Assembly: GCA_963804595.1 (NCBI GenBank)
Contig: CAWDQZ010000020.1
Location: forward strand, 1 to 64,000
Direction: 5' to 3'
DNA from: DASUPK01 sp963804595
GTDB lineage: Bacteria > Actinomycetota > Thermoleophilia > Solirubrobacterales > 70-9
Length of the DNA stretch: 64,000 nucleotides
Positions within the stretch are counted from its first letter, which is position 1; each line of letters opens with the position of its first letter. Under the pieces are notes generated by a model, which worked only from the letters and a program-made list of their open reading frames with translations, was not told the DNA's origin and did no database searches. A program made the translations under genes and the position numbers. Below are positions 9,087 through 18,122 of the stretch, in pieces.

Positions 9087-9728
9087 TCAGGGCTTCGCCC
9101 TTCGCTCCTTATGCGGTGGCCTGGCGGCCGCTAGCGGTATGAGCTTCTTCAGCAGCCGGGCGAACGCCTTCGCGCCACTGAAGGTGAGGTGCAGCCCGTC
9201 GGGCTGAAACCAGCTGCGGTGGCCGGCGCTGTAGTGGACCCAGTCGAGCACCTTGATGTGGACCGGGTCGCGCTGTCCCGCGTTGCGGATCACGTCGGCG
9301 TCCTTCGACTCCCCGCCGCCGAGCTCCCGCGGCGTCACGAGGCCGAGCTTGCGCTTCGGGCCCATGACCTTCCGGGCCTGCGCGATCTGGCCGGCGGAGA
9401 TGGAGGCGTCGGCGCCGAGCGCGAGCACCGCCAGGCGTGGCAGCCGGTGATGGTGACGGGCGTCCCGCAGGACGCCGAGGCCCTCGGCGAACTGGCGGCA
9501 GCCGCGGGCGTTCACCCTGTAGCCGACCCGCGAGAGAGCCGGCAGGGCGAGCAGCATCGATGAGTCGCCGATCGCCAGCGGCGGGCGAGGCGCGACCTTG
9601 TGCTTGGGGCTCGCCGTCTCGACCCCGCCGCAACCCGCCTGGGCGCGGGGCAGTGTCCACGCCATCGGTACCACCGCGGCAAGCGCGAACGCGGCCGCAA
9701 CCCGTGCAGTGGCGACGCCTCCGTTCAT
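9087..9728 (-). CDS. Secreted SGNH-like protein (paralogue 2)
   Basis: A 213-residue product with a signal peptide (residues 1-30, hydrophobic run VAAAFALAAVVPMAW). It keeps AIGDSSM, VNARGCR and PDGLHLTFSGAKAF, matching the paralogue at 8358. The Asn block is replaced by ALGADAS, so the oxyanion-hole residue seems to be lost and activity may be weak or different. ATG at 9728 was chosen because GGGAG sits just upstream. The frame stays open far upstream, but that extension is antisense to the MBOAT gene. It is transcribed divergently from the MBOAT gene. Confidence 0.72.
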   Translation of the reverse strand: MNGGVATARVAAAFALAAVVPMAWTLPRAQAGCGGVETASPKHKVAPRPPLAIGDSSMLLALPALSRVGYRVNARGCRQFAEGLGVLRDARHHHRLPRLAVLALGADASISAGQIAQARKVMGPKRKLGLVTPRELGGGESKDADVIRNAGQRDPVHIKVLDWVHYSAGHRSWFQPDGLHLTFSGAKAFARLLKKLIPLAAARPPHKERRAKP

Positions 9729-9785
9729 TCGCTCCCATTCTCTAGCATCGCCGCGCCGGGGCGACGAGAAGGAGACGGACGGCAG

Positions 9786-11183
9786 GTGCTCTTCCCCACA
9801 GTCGAATTCGCGATCTTCTTTCCGACCGTCCTGGCGATCTCGTGGGCGCTGATGTCGAGGCAGCCGCTCTGGAAGCCCTTCATCGTCGTCGCGAGCTACG
9901 TCTTCTACGCCGCCGCGGATCCCCGCTTCTGCCTGCTCCTGGCGGCGATCACGCTCGTCAGCCAGCTCGCCGCGGTGGCCATGCATCGGACCGAGAACGA
10001 GCGGGCCCGCAAGTGGCTCTGCGCCGGTGGGGTCGTCTTCGACCTGGGAATCCTCGCCGTCTTCAAGTACTACGGCTTCTTCGTCACCGACGTCTCGGAT
10101 GTGCTCGACACGGTCGGGCTGGGAATGCCGCTGCCCCTCGCGACGATCGCGCTGCCCGTGGGAGTGAGCTTCTTCAGCTTCCAGGCCGTCACCTACGTGG
10201 TCGACGTCAAGCGCCGCCAGACCGAGCCGGCCAGCCTGCTCGACGCCGCGATCTACCTGAGCTTCTTCCCGCACCTGGTGGCTGGGCCGATCGTGCGGGC
10301 CAGCGAGTTCCTCCCGCAGCTGAAGGAGCCGCGCAACCCGAACCGAGTCGCGGTGAGCGCCGGCCTGACCCTGGTCGCGCTCGGCCTGATCAAGAAGGTG
10401 CTGATCGCGGACTACCTCGCCCGGGAGCTGGTCGATCCGGTGTTTGCGGTGCCCCAGGCCTACAGCGCGCCGGACGCGATCCTGGCCGCCTACGGCTACG
10501 CGGCGCAGATCTTCTGCGACTTCTCGGGCTACACCGACATGGCGATCGGGCTCGCCCTCCTCCTGGGATTCGTCTTCCCGCAGAACTTCAACAGCCCCTA
10601 CCGGGCGACCGGCTTCCGCGACTTCTGGCGCCGCTGGCACATGACCCTGTCCCGCTTTCTGCGCGACTACCTCTACATCCCGCTGGGGGGAAACCGGAAG
10701 GGTCGGTTTCGGACCTACGTCAACCTGATGGCGACGATGACGCTGGGCGGGCTCTGGCACGGGGCAGCGTGGAACTTCGTCGCCTGGGGCGCCTTCCAGG
10801 GGACCGGTCTGTCGGCAGAGCACGCCATCAAGGGTCGGCTGGGGCGCATTTTCCCCGGCTGGCTGCGCTGGTTCGTGACCTTCAACCTGATCGTGCTCGG
10901 CTGGATCCTCTTCCGGTCGACCGATCTGAGCCTCTTCGGCGACTACATGGCGGCGCTGGTGCGATCCGGCCCGGCGACTCTCTACTCGGTCCCGGTCGTG
11001 GGCGCCATCGCCCTGGTGATCGGCCTGCAGCTTCTGCCCGAGCGCCCGATGGAGGGGATCGAGCTGCGCATCGGCCGCCTGCAGCCGCTCCTCCTCGGCG
11101 CGGCGCTGGCCCTCGTCGTCCTCGTGGTCGGTGCGACGGTGCCCAGCCAGGGCGTACCCCCGTTCATCTACTTCCGCTTCTGA
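9786..11183 (+). CDS. AlgI-like membrane-bound O-acyltransferase (MBOAT)
   Basis: A 465-residue polytopic membrane protein starting at GTG 9786, preceded by AAGGAG. MBOAT hallmarks are FCDFSGYTDMAIGLALLLGF, FRDFWRRWHMTLSRFLRDYL and GLWHGAAWNFVAWGAFQG, where the His of LWHG is the conserved catalytic residue. Such proteins pass acyl groups across the membrane to extracytoplasmic polysaccharides, and usually work with an SGNH/AlgX/AlgJ-type partner. The next gene encodes just such an SGNH protein with overlapping stop and start (TGATG). The polymer acylated here is unknown. Confidence 0.9.
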   Translation: MLFPTVEFAIFFPTVLAISWALMSRQPLWKPFIVVASYVFYAAADPRFCLLLAAITLVSQLAAVAMHRTENERARKWLCAGGVVFDLGILAVFKYYGFFVTDVSDVLDTVGLGMPLPLATIALPVGVSFFSFQAVTYVVDVKRRQTEPASLLDAAIYLSFFPHLVAGPIVRASEFLPQLKEPRNPNRVAVSAGLTLVALGLIKKVLIADYLARELVDPVFAVPQAYSAPDAILAAYGYAAQIFCDFSGYTDMAIGLALLLGFVFPQNFNSPYRATGFRDFWRRWHMTLSRFLRDYLYIPLGGNRKGRFRTYVNLMATMTLGGLWHGAAWNFVAWGAFQGTGLSAEHAIKGRLGRIFPGWLRWFVTFNLIVLGWILFRSTDLSLFGDYMAALVRSGPATLYSVPVVGAIALVIGLQLLPERPMEGIELRIGRLQPLLLGAALALVVLVVGATVPSQGVPPFIYFRF

Positions 11184-12389
11184 TGACGAGATCGCGACAA
11201 CACGACGATGCAAAGGCGGGCGACGGTGCGACCCGTCTCGAGTCGGCCCTCGTCCCGGAGGACTTCGAGACGATCGCGGAGATGGAAGCCGAGGCGCGCC
11301 CCGGCCGGGAGGGCGAGCCGCACGGCGACGACAGCCTGATGCAGCGCTTCGACCGCTGGGACCTCCGCCGGTTCACGGCCTGGGACGCGGTCAAGGCGGT
11401 GACGCTCACGACTCTCCTTCTGCTGGTCTTCGCCGGGGGCTCGGTGAAGAAGGCCGCCGACGAGCTCAAGCCGGGACTCGGCCGGGACATAGTCAAGGCG
11501 GTGGGTGGGCCGGCGGGGTGGGTCTCGGACCGGCTGCCCTTCGCCGACACCCGCCGCGATCTCACCTCATGGCTGTCGCCGGACCAGCAGCTCTCCGGGC
11601 ACGGGCTTCGACGCCGCGGAGCGCATCGCCGGGAGCCGCGGCTCCGGTTGCCCCTCCGCCTCCGAGCACTCCCCAGCCGTTCGATCAAGCCTGCTGGTCA
11701 CCGGCGACTCGCTCTCGACCCCGCTCGACATCGAGATCGCCCGCAAGCTCGCCGACCAGGGAGCCGGGGTGCAGGTGACTCGCGATCCCCACCTGGCGAC
11801 CGGGATCTCCAACACGGGTCTCGTCGACTGGGGGCAGCTCTCCTCGACCCAGGCCGCCAACGACAACCCCGACGCCGTCGTGCTCTTCATCGGCGCCAAC
11901 GAGGGCTATCCGATGCCCGATGCCAGCGGCGCCCAGGTGAGCTGTTGCGGACCCCAGTGGGAGGCGATCTTCCGCTCTCGGGTCGGCCAGATGATGGACA
12001 ACTACCTGCGCGGTGGCGTGCAGCGCGTCTACTGGCTGACCGTCCCGACGCAGCGCGACCCGGCTCGCAAGCCGATCGCGGACGCGGTCAATGAGGCCGT
12101 CGAGCAGGCGGCTGCCGAACGCGGGGCCTCCGTCCGGGTCGTCGACCTGCGACCGACCTTCACCCCCGGCGACTCCTACCGGGACTCGATCGAGATCGAC
12201 GGCAAGCAGACCATCGTCCGCCAGTCCGACGGCATCCACCTGAACGAGGAGGGCTCGGCCGTGGCGGCCGACCTCGTCCTGCAGGCCGTCGACAGGGACT
12301 TCGATTACTACCGCCACCGTGCTGCGTCGTTGTGTGCGTGCGACACGTTTGTGCCGAGCATCACGGTCTCGCGAGCACGCCCCTCATAG
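11183..12389 (+). CDS. DUF459-type SGNH membrane-anchored protein, MBOAT partner (frameshifted)
   Basis: Starts at ATG 11183, overlapping the MBOAT stop. The N-terminal part has an acidic cytoplasmic segment, one membrane helix (AVTLTTLLLLVFAGG) and LTSWLSPDQQLSG. The SGNH domain follows in another frame: LLVTGDSLSTPLDIEIARKL (GDS), LFIGANEGYPM (Asn block) and SDGIHLNEEGS (Asp/His block). The break lies between about 11595 and 11700, where all three frames look partly coding, including a proline-rich linker. One insertion or two deletions would join the parts. With the MBOAT it forms an AlgI/AlgX-like O-acylation pair. An intact protein in the organism is likely. Confidence 0.75.
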
Positions 12390-12414
12390 GTTTGGGCGCA
12401 GACCTACTGAGGGG
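12380..12414. other. Strong inverted repeat over the stop of the SGNH gene
   Basis: CCCCTCA-TAGGT pairs with ACCTA-C-TGAGGGG, giving a 12-bp stem with one bulged base and a short loop. It covers the stop codon of the upstream gene. Its 3' arm contains GGGGAG, the likely ribosome binding site of the small gene at 12423. There is no T-run, so it is more likely an RNA hairpin affecting translation than a classical terminator. Confidence 0.5.
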
Positions 12415-12422
12415 AGAGCGAA

Positions 12423-12623
12423 ATGGATTCCGGTCTCAATCAGCGCCACGCACAGGACCACTCCGCCGAGCTGAACCGTCGTGCGGAGCTCTACCGCCAG
12501 GTGGCCAGGGCTCGCGAGTCGCGGCAGTCCGGGCCGAGGAGCCTTCGGATCCCGCATCCGGGCACAGCGGTGTTCGCACTGCTGAGCCATCCCCGCCACG
12601 CTCCGCGTCGAGCGCGCGCCTAG
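12423..12623 (+). CDS. Small basic hypothetical protein
   Basis: A 66-residue ORF with ATG at 12423 and GGGGAG 6 bases before it. The product is polar and arginine-rich (AELYRQVARARESRQ, then HPRHAPRRARA). No domain is recognised and no signal peptide or membrane helix is visible. Its stop shares a CTAG with the stop of the convergent gene at 12620. It could be genuine because of the ribosome binding site, or chance. Confidence 0.4.
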   Translation: MDSGLNQRHAQDHSAELNRRAELYRQVARARESRQSGPRSLRIPHPGTAVFALLSHPRHAPRRARA

Positions 12624-13012
12624 GTGTTCTGGGTGTAGCGGCTCTTCACCCGTCGGGACGGGTTCGAGACCTTGTGGCACTTGGCGGTGGAGTTGTACTG
12701 AACGTTCGGCACCCCGGTCCGCTTCCCGTCCTTGCACTTGAAGCCCAGCAGCGTGGCGCCGCAGGTGCCGGCGGCGCCACCGTTCTGGTGACGACACTGG
12801 TGGTAGGCCTTGATCACCTTCTCCCCCTTGGTGCAGCTGGTGCCCTGCACCTTCAGCGAGGTGACGTAGGACGCGCCGAGCTGCTGCTGCTTGCCGCTGA
12901 TGTTGCAAGGGGTGAAGCTGGAGGCGTGGGCGGCGGGTGAGGCGCCGCTCGTCTGAACGAGCAACCCGGTCGCGAACCCCGCCACGACGGCTGTGGAAAT
13001 CACCCTGCGCAA
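12620..13012 (-). CDS. Small secreted Cys-rich protein, paralogue of the 13041 lipoprotein
   Basis: A product of about 130 residues from TTG at 13012 (GTG at 13003 is an alternative). An N-terminal signal peptide (RRVISTAVVAGFATGLL, cleavage near HASS) precedes a domain with six cysteines. The domain contains CNISGKQQQLGASYVTSL, CTKGEKVIKAYHQCRHQNGG and a final RYTQNT. The divergent neighbour has the same pattern (CDINGKQQNLGASYVTSI, VTAYHQCRQENGG, SYTQNF). This shows an inverted duplication of one ancestral gene with different surface anchoring. The function is unknown. Confidence 0.7.
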   Translation of the reverse strand: MRRVISTAVVAGFATGLLVQTSGASPAAHASSFTPCNISGKQQQLGASYVTSLKVQGTSCTKGEKVIKAYHQCRHQNGGAAGTCGATLLGFKCKDGKRTGVPNVQYNSTAKCHKVSNPSRRVKSRYTQNT

Positions 13013-13040
13013 GCTGAGCGAAGAATAGACTGGCCCCGCC

Positions 13041-13439
13041 TTGAAACGCGTCCTGGCACTCCTCTTCGCCGTCGCGCTGACCGCAGCCGTCGCCGGGTGC
13101 GGAGGCGGCGGCGATGACTCGTCCGGCAGCACGAGCACGAGCGCCGCGAACCTGAGCGGCTGCGACATCAACGGCAAGCAGCAGAACCTCGGCGCCTCCT
13201 ACGTGACCTCGATCGACGTCTCGGGTGTGAGCTGCGGGCAGGCTGAGAAGGTCGTGACGGCCTACCACCAGTGCCGTCAGGAGAACGGTGGCGCGGGCGG
13301 GACCTGCGAGACCGCCGTGATGGGCTTCACCTGCAGCGAGGGGGCGCGCCAATCGGTGCCGGGCGTGCAGTTCAACGCCACCGCCGACTGCCGCAAGGGC
13401 GACGCGGAGATCAAGAGCTCCTACACACAGAACTTCTAG
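13041..13439 (+). CDS. Small Cys-rich lipoprotein, paralogue of the 12620 protein
   Basis: A 132-residue product starting at TTG 13041. The signal peptide ends in a lipobox AVAGC, so the mature protein should be lipid-anchored. A Gly/Ser linker follows, then the six-cysteine domain shared with the divergent gene (GKQQNLGASYVTS, KVVTAYHQCRQENGG, SYTQNF). The two starts are only 28 bp apart and must share a promoter region. The next gene, an SGNH-like protein, follows 15 bp later on the same strand. No known family is recognised. Confidence 0.75.
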   Translation: MKRVLALLFAVALTAAVAGCGGGGDDSSGSTSTSAANLSGCDINGKQQNLGASYVTSIDVSGVSCGQAEKVVTAYHQCRQENGGAGGTCETAVMGFTCSEGARQSVPGVQFNATADCRKGDAEIKSSYTQNF

Positions 13440-13454
13440 CCTGAGGCGAGTCGA

Positions 13455-14223
13455 GTGAGGATCAAGGTGGGGATCGCGGGACTGACGCTGGCGCTCGCCG
13501 CGCTCTGGCCGACGCCGTCCGCGGTGGCGGCGGGCGAACCCGCATTCGGCTGCGGCCATGTCCACACGGCCGAGGCGCAGCGGAATCCGTATGGACCGGA
13601 TGACGGGCCGCCGCCGATCGCGATCGGGGACTCGACGATGCTGCTCCCGATCCCCGACCTGACCCGGGTCGGCTTCGACGTCAACGCCAAGGGCTGCCGC
13701 GGCTTCAAGCAGAGCGTCTGGGTGGCCCGCGACATGCGCAACCGAGGCGTCCTCCCGAAGCTCATCCTCATCAACGCCTACGGGAATGGCGGCGTGAACG
13801 ACGACCTGATCAAGTTCGCGCTCAAGGTGATCGGGCCGAAGCGAACCCTGGTCCTGGTCACCGCCTACAACGCGGACACCGGCGAGCCCCCCGCACCGGA
13901 TACGGACGTGCTGGTCAAGGCTGCGAAGGACCACCCCGACCAGATCGAGCTGCTGGACTGGGTCAAGTACAGCCTCCCGCATCACAAGGTCGAGCCGGCG
14001 CCCGGCGCCTGGTTCCTCCCCGACCTCTTCCACCCGAACTTCACGGGCGCCCACGCCTACGGGAACTTCCTCGCCCAGGTGCTGCCCGGCGGCGCTCCGA
14101 GCGCGAAGAGCGAGTCCGGCGGGGGCGGAACGCCCTGGTGGCCCTTCGCACTCGGCAGCTGCCATCCTTCTGGCGCTTGGGGCGATCTTTCTTCTGCGGA
14201 GGCGTGTTCCAACCGACTCATGA
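13455..14223 (+). CDS. SGNH-like protein with C-terminal membrane anchor (paralogue 3, frameshifted near the end)
   Basis: Very similar to the protein at 8358: AIGDSTMLLPIPDL, LINAYGNGGVNDDL, YNADTGEPPAPDTDV and LPDLFHPNFTGAHAY. It starts at GTG 13455 with a signal peptide. After the SGNH domain a Gly-rich linker (SGGGGTPWWPFAL) leads to an extra G at 14154/14155. Correcting it reads AAILLALGAIFLLRRRVP and stops at 14221. This is a membrane helix followed by arginines, a C-terminal anchor. Uncorrected, the frame runs into an unlikely tail ending at 14261. The paralogues at 8358 and 9087 lack this anchor. Confidence 0.72.
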
Positions 14224-15449
14224 GCCGTCCGAAGAACGCTCGCCCATCCTCGCCGTGCTGATTGCCGTCCTCGCCTGCACCGCCGGGTGCCATCGGGCGC
14301 GGCGGCGCCGGCCACAACCCGGCCCGACCAAGAAGCTGGAGGACGCCTTCAAGGTCGCGCTCTACGTTCGCTCCGTGAGCCCCGACGGCTGCTATCCGTC
14401 GCCTCCGCCCCTGGCCAGGGAGATCGCCGAGCAGGAAGAGTGGGCTCAAGGACGGACGTGGCCCCAACGGGCCCGGCGGGGTCACATCGCCGCAACATCG
14501 TCTTCATACTGAGATCCGGCTCGAACTGCAACAAGCTGATGATGGCGCTGCGTCGCCAGCTCGGGGCTCTACGTCCTCAACTCGGCCCAGGGGAACATCC
14601 GCGTTCAGGGCACGCGCAGCGGTCCGAGGACCGTACCCGGGCGAGACCGGGCCCGCCGCGCAATCTCGGATGGTCACCAAGACCTTCAGGCTGTCGGCGT
14701 CCAACGAGCTGGACGCGCCTCGAGGTCGCTCTGCCCTGGCGGGCAATATCCGATCGGCGGCGGCATGACCGCCTCGCCCGCCCCGGCCGCGGACGGCGAG
14801 GGGATCTACCCGCACTCCTACGAGCGCCTGGGGGCACAGCGGGGATTCCACATCAGCGAGGTCCTCTACGACGCGAACTCCGGCTCCACCACCCCGCGCA
14901 ACATCACGCTGCAGGCCGTCTGCGCCCGCGGCCAGATCCCCGCAGAACCCGACGCCGCACAAGACCGTCTTCATTCGGCCCGGCGAGACGAAGACGGCGA
15001 CCGCCCGATGCCCGAAGGGCCAGTACCTGATCACGGGCGGCTTCCAGCGCACCAACTTCACGCAGCGACGGCGGCAACTACATCACCGAGTCCCGCGCCG
15101 ACGGGCCGAGCAGCCTGGCGGGTGACGGGCAGCGCCTTCATCGGGAGCGGCCACGGCGGCGGCGAGCTCACCGCGATCGCCTACTGCGTCCGGCACAAGG
15201 GCGCGATCCTCACCGAGATCTCCTCGCTCCGGCGCCCGTCGCAGGCGCCAACGCTGCACGGCCACGACGCCGCCGTGCCCGGCCGGGCACCGCCTGACGA
15301 CGACGGGCTTCAGCCTGACTCGGCCAACGGCTTCTACGCGGGCAGCTCGCTCAACGCCGACCGACGACCCGACCGCCACCGCCTTCGGCTACTTCGGCCC
15401 GGCCCCGCAGCTCACCGCCTACGGGTACTGCCTGCGCGCGGCGGCCTAG
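14224..15449 (+). pseudogene. Secreted repeat protein with C-P-x-G motifs, broken by many frameshifts
   Basis: Coding-quality fragments alternate among the three forward frames. They begin with a signal-like segment (ILAVLIAVLACTAG) and KKLEDAFKVALYVRSVSPDG. Next come CPGGQYPIGGGMTA, EGIYPHSYERLGAQRG, HISEVLYDANSGS and CPKGQYLITGGFQRTNF. They end with GSGHGGGELTAIAYCVRHKG, CPAGHRLTTTGFSL and QLTAYGYCLRAAA, stopping at 15447-15449. At least seven frame changes are needed. Three repeats share C-P-x-G-(Q/H)-x-(L/P)-x-x-(G/T)-G, each followed by a tyrosine-rich segment and a later Cys. The original protein would be about 400 residues and exported. Whether this is a decaying gene or local sequence error is unresolved. 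Confidence 0.6.
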
Positions 15450-15502
15450 GCGTGCTCGCGTCGGGAACTTCCCCCAAATCCCGGAGGAGTTCCCGGATGC
15501 CG

Positions 15503-16975
15503 CTACGCGTGATTGAGCATCACGTGCTTGATGTGCGTGTAGTCCTCGCAGGCGTAGATCGAGAGGTCCTTGCCGTAGCCGGACTGCTTGTAGCCGCCGT
15601 GCGGCATCTCCGCCACGATCGGGATGTGGTCGTTGACCCAGACGCAGCCGAACTTGAGCGCCTTCGAGACGCGCATGGCGCGGCCGACGTCCTTGGTCCA
15701 CACCGATGACGCGAGCCCGTAGCGGACGCCATTGGCCCACTCGATCGCCTTCGCCTCGTCGTCCACTGACTGAACGGTGATCACCGGGCCGAAGATCTCG
15801 TCCTGGATCATCCGGTCGTCCTGGTTCGGGCCCGCGACGACCGTCGCCTCCAGGAAGTAGCCGGGCAGGTCCGGCCGGTTCCCTCCGGTGACGATCTCGG
15901 CGCCGTTCGCGTCCTTGAGAAAGCTCTCGACGCGGTCACGCTGGCGCTCGGAGTTGACCGGGCCCAGCACGGTGTCGGGATCGAACGTGTCGCCCGTCTT
16001 GTAGTCCTTCGCCTGCTCGGCGAGGCCTGAGACGACGTCGTCGTAGACGCCCTTGGTGGCCAGCACGCGCGTCGCCGCAGTGCAGTCCTGACCAGCGTTG
16101 AAGTAGCCGGTCCCGGCGATGGTCTCCATCGCCAGCTCCATGTCGGCGTCGTCGAAGACGATCACCGGGGCCTTTCCGCCGAGCTCCAGGTGGACCCTCT
16201 TCAGGGTGTCCGCCGCATGCTCGGCGATCCACTTGCCGGTCGCCGGTGACCCCGTCAGCGAGACCATGTCGACCTCGGGGTGCGTGACCAGCGAGGCGCC
16301 CGCGGGCTCACCGTGGCCGCCGATGAAATTCATGACACCCGGCGGATAGATCTCGGCCGCGAGCTCGGCGAGGATCTTGAGCGTCGTCACCGGGGTGGTC
16401 TCGGCCGGCTTGAGAACGAGGCTGCAGCCGGTGGCGAGCGCGGGGCCGATCTTCCAGACCGCCATCATCAGCGGGTAGTTCCACGGGGTGATCTGCCCCA
16501 CCACACCGGCCGGCTCGCGGCGGATGTAGGAGGTGTGGTCCTCCATGTACTCCCCGGCAGCGCGACCCTCCATCGTCCGAGCGGCTCCCGCGAAGAAGCG
16601 CAGCTGGTCGACCATCGGCCCGATCTCCTCGTCGAACATCGCCTGGCGCGGCTTGCCCGCATCCCTGGTCTCCCAGTCCGTGATCTCGTCGGCGCGCTCC
16701 TGGAACGCGTCAGCCAGCTTCAGGAGCAGCTGTTGCCGCTCCGATGGCGTCGTGTACTGCCACGTCTCGAACGCCTGGCGCGCTGCCTTGACGGCGCGGT
16801 CGACGTCCTCCTCGCCCGAGATGGGAGCGTGGGCGATCACCTCGCCGGTCGCCGGGTTGACGACGTCCTCGGTCTTGCCCTCGACCGGATCGACGAACTC
16901 GCCCCCGATCATGTTCTTCAGGTCGAGGACCTCCGTTGACTCCTGCTTCTGCTGCTCCGCGGTTGCGGACTCCAT
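15503..16975 (-). CDS. Gamma-aminobutyraldehyde / betaine-aldehyde-type dehydrogenase
   Basis: A 490-residue NAD(P)+-dependent aldehyde dehydrogenase. Signatures are VGQITPWNYPLMMAVWKIGP, LTGSPATGKWIAEHAA, VHLELGGKAPVIVFDDAD (catalytic Glu) and FNAGQDCTAATRV (catalytic Cys). The QDCTA form and the C-terminal PHGGYKQSGYGKDLS are like aminobutyraldehyde dehydrogenases (PatD/Prr), which convert 4-aminobutanal from putrescine into GABA. It is the last gene of the leftward PucR operon, 13 bp after alanine dehydrogenase. Exact substrate is inferred from context. Confidence 0.88.
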   Translation of the reverse strand: MESATAEQQKQESTEVLDLKNMIGGEFVDPVEGKTEDVVNPATGEVIAHAPISGEEDVDRAVKAARQAFETWQYTTPSERQQLLLKLADAFQERADEITDWETRDAGKPRQAMFDEEIGPMVDQLRFFAGAARTMEGRAAGEYMEDHTSYIRREPAGVVGQITPWNYPLMMAVWKIGPALATGCSLVLKPAETTPVTTLKILAELAAEIYPPGVMNFIGGHGEPAGASLVTHPEVDMVSLTGSPATGKWIAEHAADTLKRVHLELGGKAPVIVFDDADMELAMETIAGTGYFNAGQDCTAATRVLATKGVYDDVVSGLAEQAKDYKTGDTFDPDTVLGPVNSERQRDRVESFLKDANGAEIVTGGNRPDLPGYFLEATVVAGPNQDDRMIQDEIFGPVITVQSVDDEAKAIEWANGVRYGLASSVWTKDVGRAMRVSKALKFGCVWVNDHIPIVAEMPHGGYKQSGYGKDLSIYACEDYTHIKHVMLNHA

Positions 16976-16988
16976 TACTCCTCCTTGG

Positions 16989-18122
16989 TCAGACTTTTTG
17001 CTTGCTTCCGAGCACGTCCTCTACAGGGGTGTACTCGATGCCGACTGCTTCCGCAACGGCGGGATGGGTGACTGCTCCTGCTGCGACGTTGATCCCCAGT
17101 CTCAGGCCCGGGTCGCGGCGGGCCGCCTCGGCGACTCCGTGGTCCGCGAGGGCCAGGACGTAGGGAAGCGTGGCGTTGGTCAGTGCGAAAGTCGAGGTGA
17201 TCGGAACCGCGCCGGGCATGTTGGCGACGCAGTAGTGCGTGATCCCGTCGACCTCGAAGACCGGATCGCGATGGGTGGTGGGATGCGATGTCTCGAAGCA
17301 ACCGCCCTGGTCGATCGCGACGTCGACCAGGACCGCGTTCTTCCTCATCAGCTTGAGCTGCTCGCGTCGGACCACGTAGGGCGCCTTGGCCCCATGGACG
17401 AGGACGGCGCCGATCACCAGGTCGGCCCGGGGCAGCATCTCCTCGATCGCCAGGGTCGAGGAGAAGACGGTCGAGGCGCGGCCGCCGAAGGCGACATCGA
17501 GCTCGCGGAGCTTGTCGATCGAGACGTCGTAGACGAAGACGTCGGCCTCCATGCCGATCGCGATGAACGCCGCATTCATCCCTACGGCGCCGCCGCCGAT
17601 GACCATCACGTTCGCGGGCGCCACGCCGGGAACGCCGCCGAGCAGGATTCCGCGGCCGCCGAGCGGTTTCTCGAGGAAGAAGGCCCCGGCCTGGGTCGCG
17701 ATCTTGCCGGCCACCTCGCTCATCGGAGCGAGCAGCGGCAGGCGGCCCTGAGAGTCTTCGACCGTCTCGTAGGCGACGCAGGTGGCGCCGCTGTCCTGCA
17801 GTCCCCTCGTCAGCCCCGGAGCCGGGGCCAGGTGGAGATAGGTGAACAGGGTGTGCTCCGGACGCAGCATCTCGACCTCGCCGGGCTGCGGCTCCTTGAC
17901 ACCCAGCACCATCTCTGACTGATCGAAGACCGCGGCGGCGTCCGGGAGGATCTGCGCACCCTGCGCGACGTAGGCGTCGTCGGGGATCGCGCTGCCCTCA
18001 CCGGCACCCGCTTCGATCAGGACGTCGTGGCCGTGTTCACCGAGTTCCCGCACCCCGGCCGGGGTCAGGGCGACGCGGTATTCGTCATCCTTGATCTCGG
18101 TCGGAACTCCGACTTTCATCAT
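16989..18122 (-). CDS. ald: Alanine dehydrogenase
   Basis: A 377-residue NAD-dependent enzyme interconverting L-alanine and pyruvate plus ammonia. It shows MKVGVPTEIKDDEYRVALTP at the N-terminus and the NAD-binding motif VMVIGGGAVGMNAAF. The C-terminal VANMPGAVPITSTFALTNAT is characteristic of Ald. It overlaps the preceding gene in an ATGA. In this operon it can regenerate pyruvate and release ammonium from alanine formed by the pyruvate-dependent aminotransferase two genes upstream. Confidence 0.93.
   Translation of the reverse strand: MMKVGVPTEIKDDEYRVALTPAGVRELGEHGHDVLIEAGAGEGSAIPDDAYVAQGAQILPDAAAVFDQSEMVLGVKEPQPGEVEMLRPEHTLFTYLHLAPAPGLTRGLQDSGATCVAYETVEDSQGRLPLLAPMSEVAGKIATQAGAFFLEKPLGGRGILLGGVPGVAPANVMVIGGGAVGMNAAFIAIGMEADVFVYDVSIDKLRELDVAFGGRASTVFSSTLAIEEMLPRADLVIGAVLVHGAKAPYVVRREQLKLMRKNAVLVDVAIDQGGCFETSHPTTHRDPVFEVDGITHYCVANMPGAVPITSTFALTNATLPYVLALADHGVAEAARRDPGLRLGINVAAGAVTHPAVAEAVGIEYTPVEDVLGSKQKV

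Noticed and set aside
9729..11213. Upstream extension of the minus-strand SGNH-like gene to 708 codons
   Set aside because: The extra 495 codons are antisense to the MBOAT gene and have no domain. A good ribosome binding site and signal peptide mark the true start at 9728.
12384..14315. Minus-strand open frame of 643 codons
   Set aside because: Antisense to the lipoprotein and SGNH-like genes and in a different frame from the minus-strand Cys-rich gene. The product is Arg/Glu-rich with no motif.
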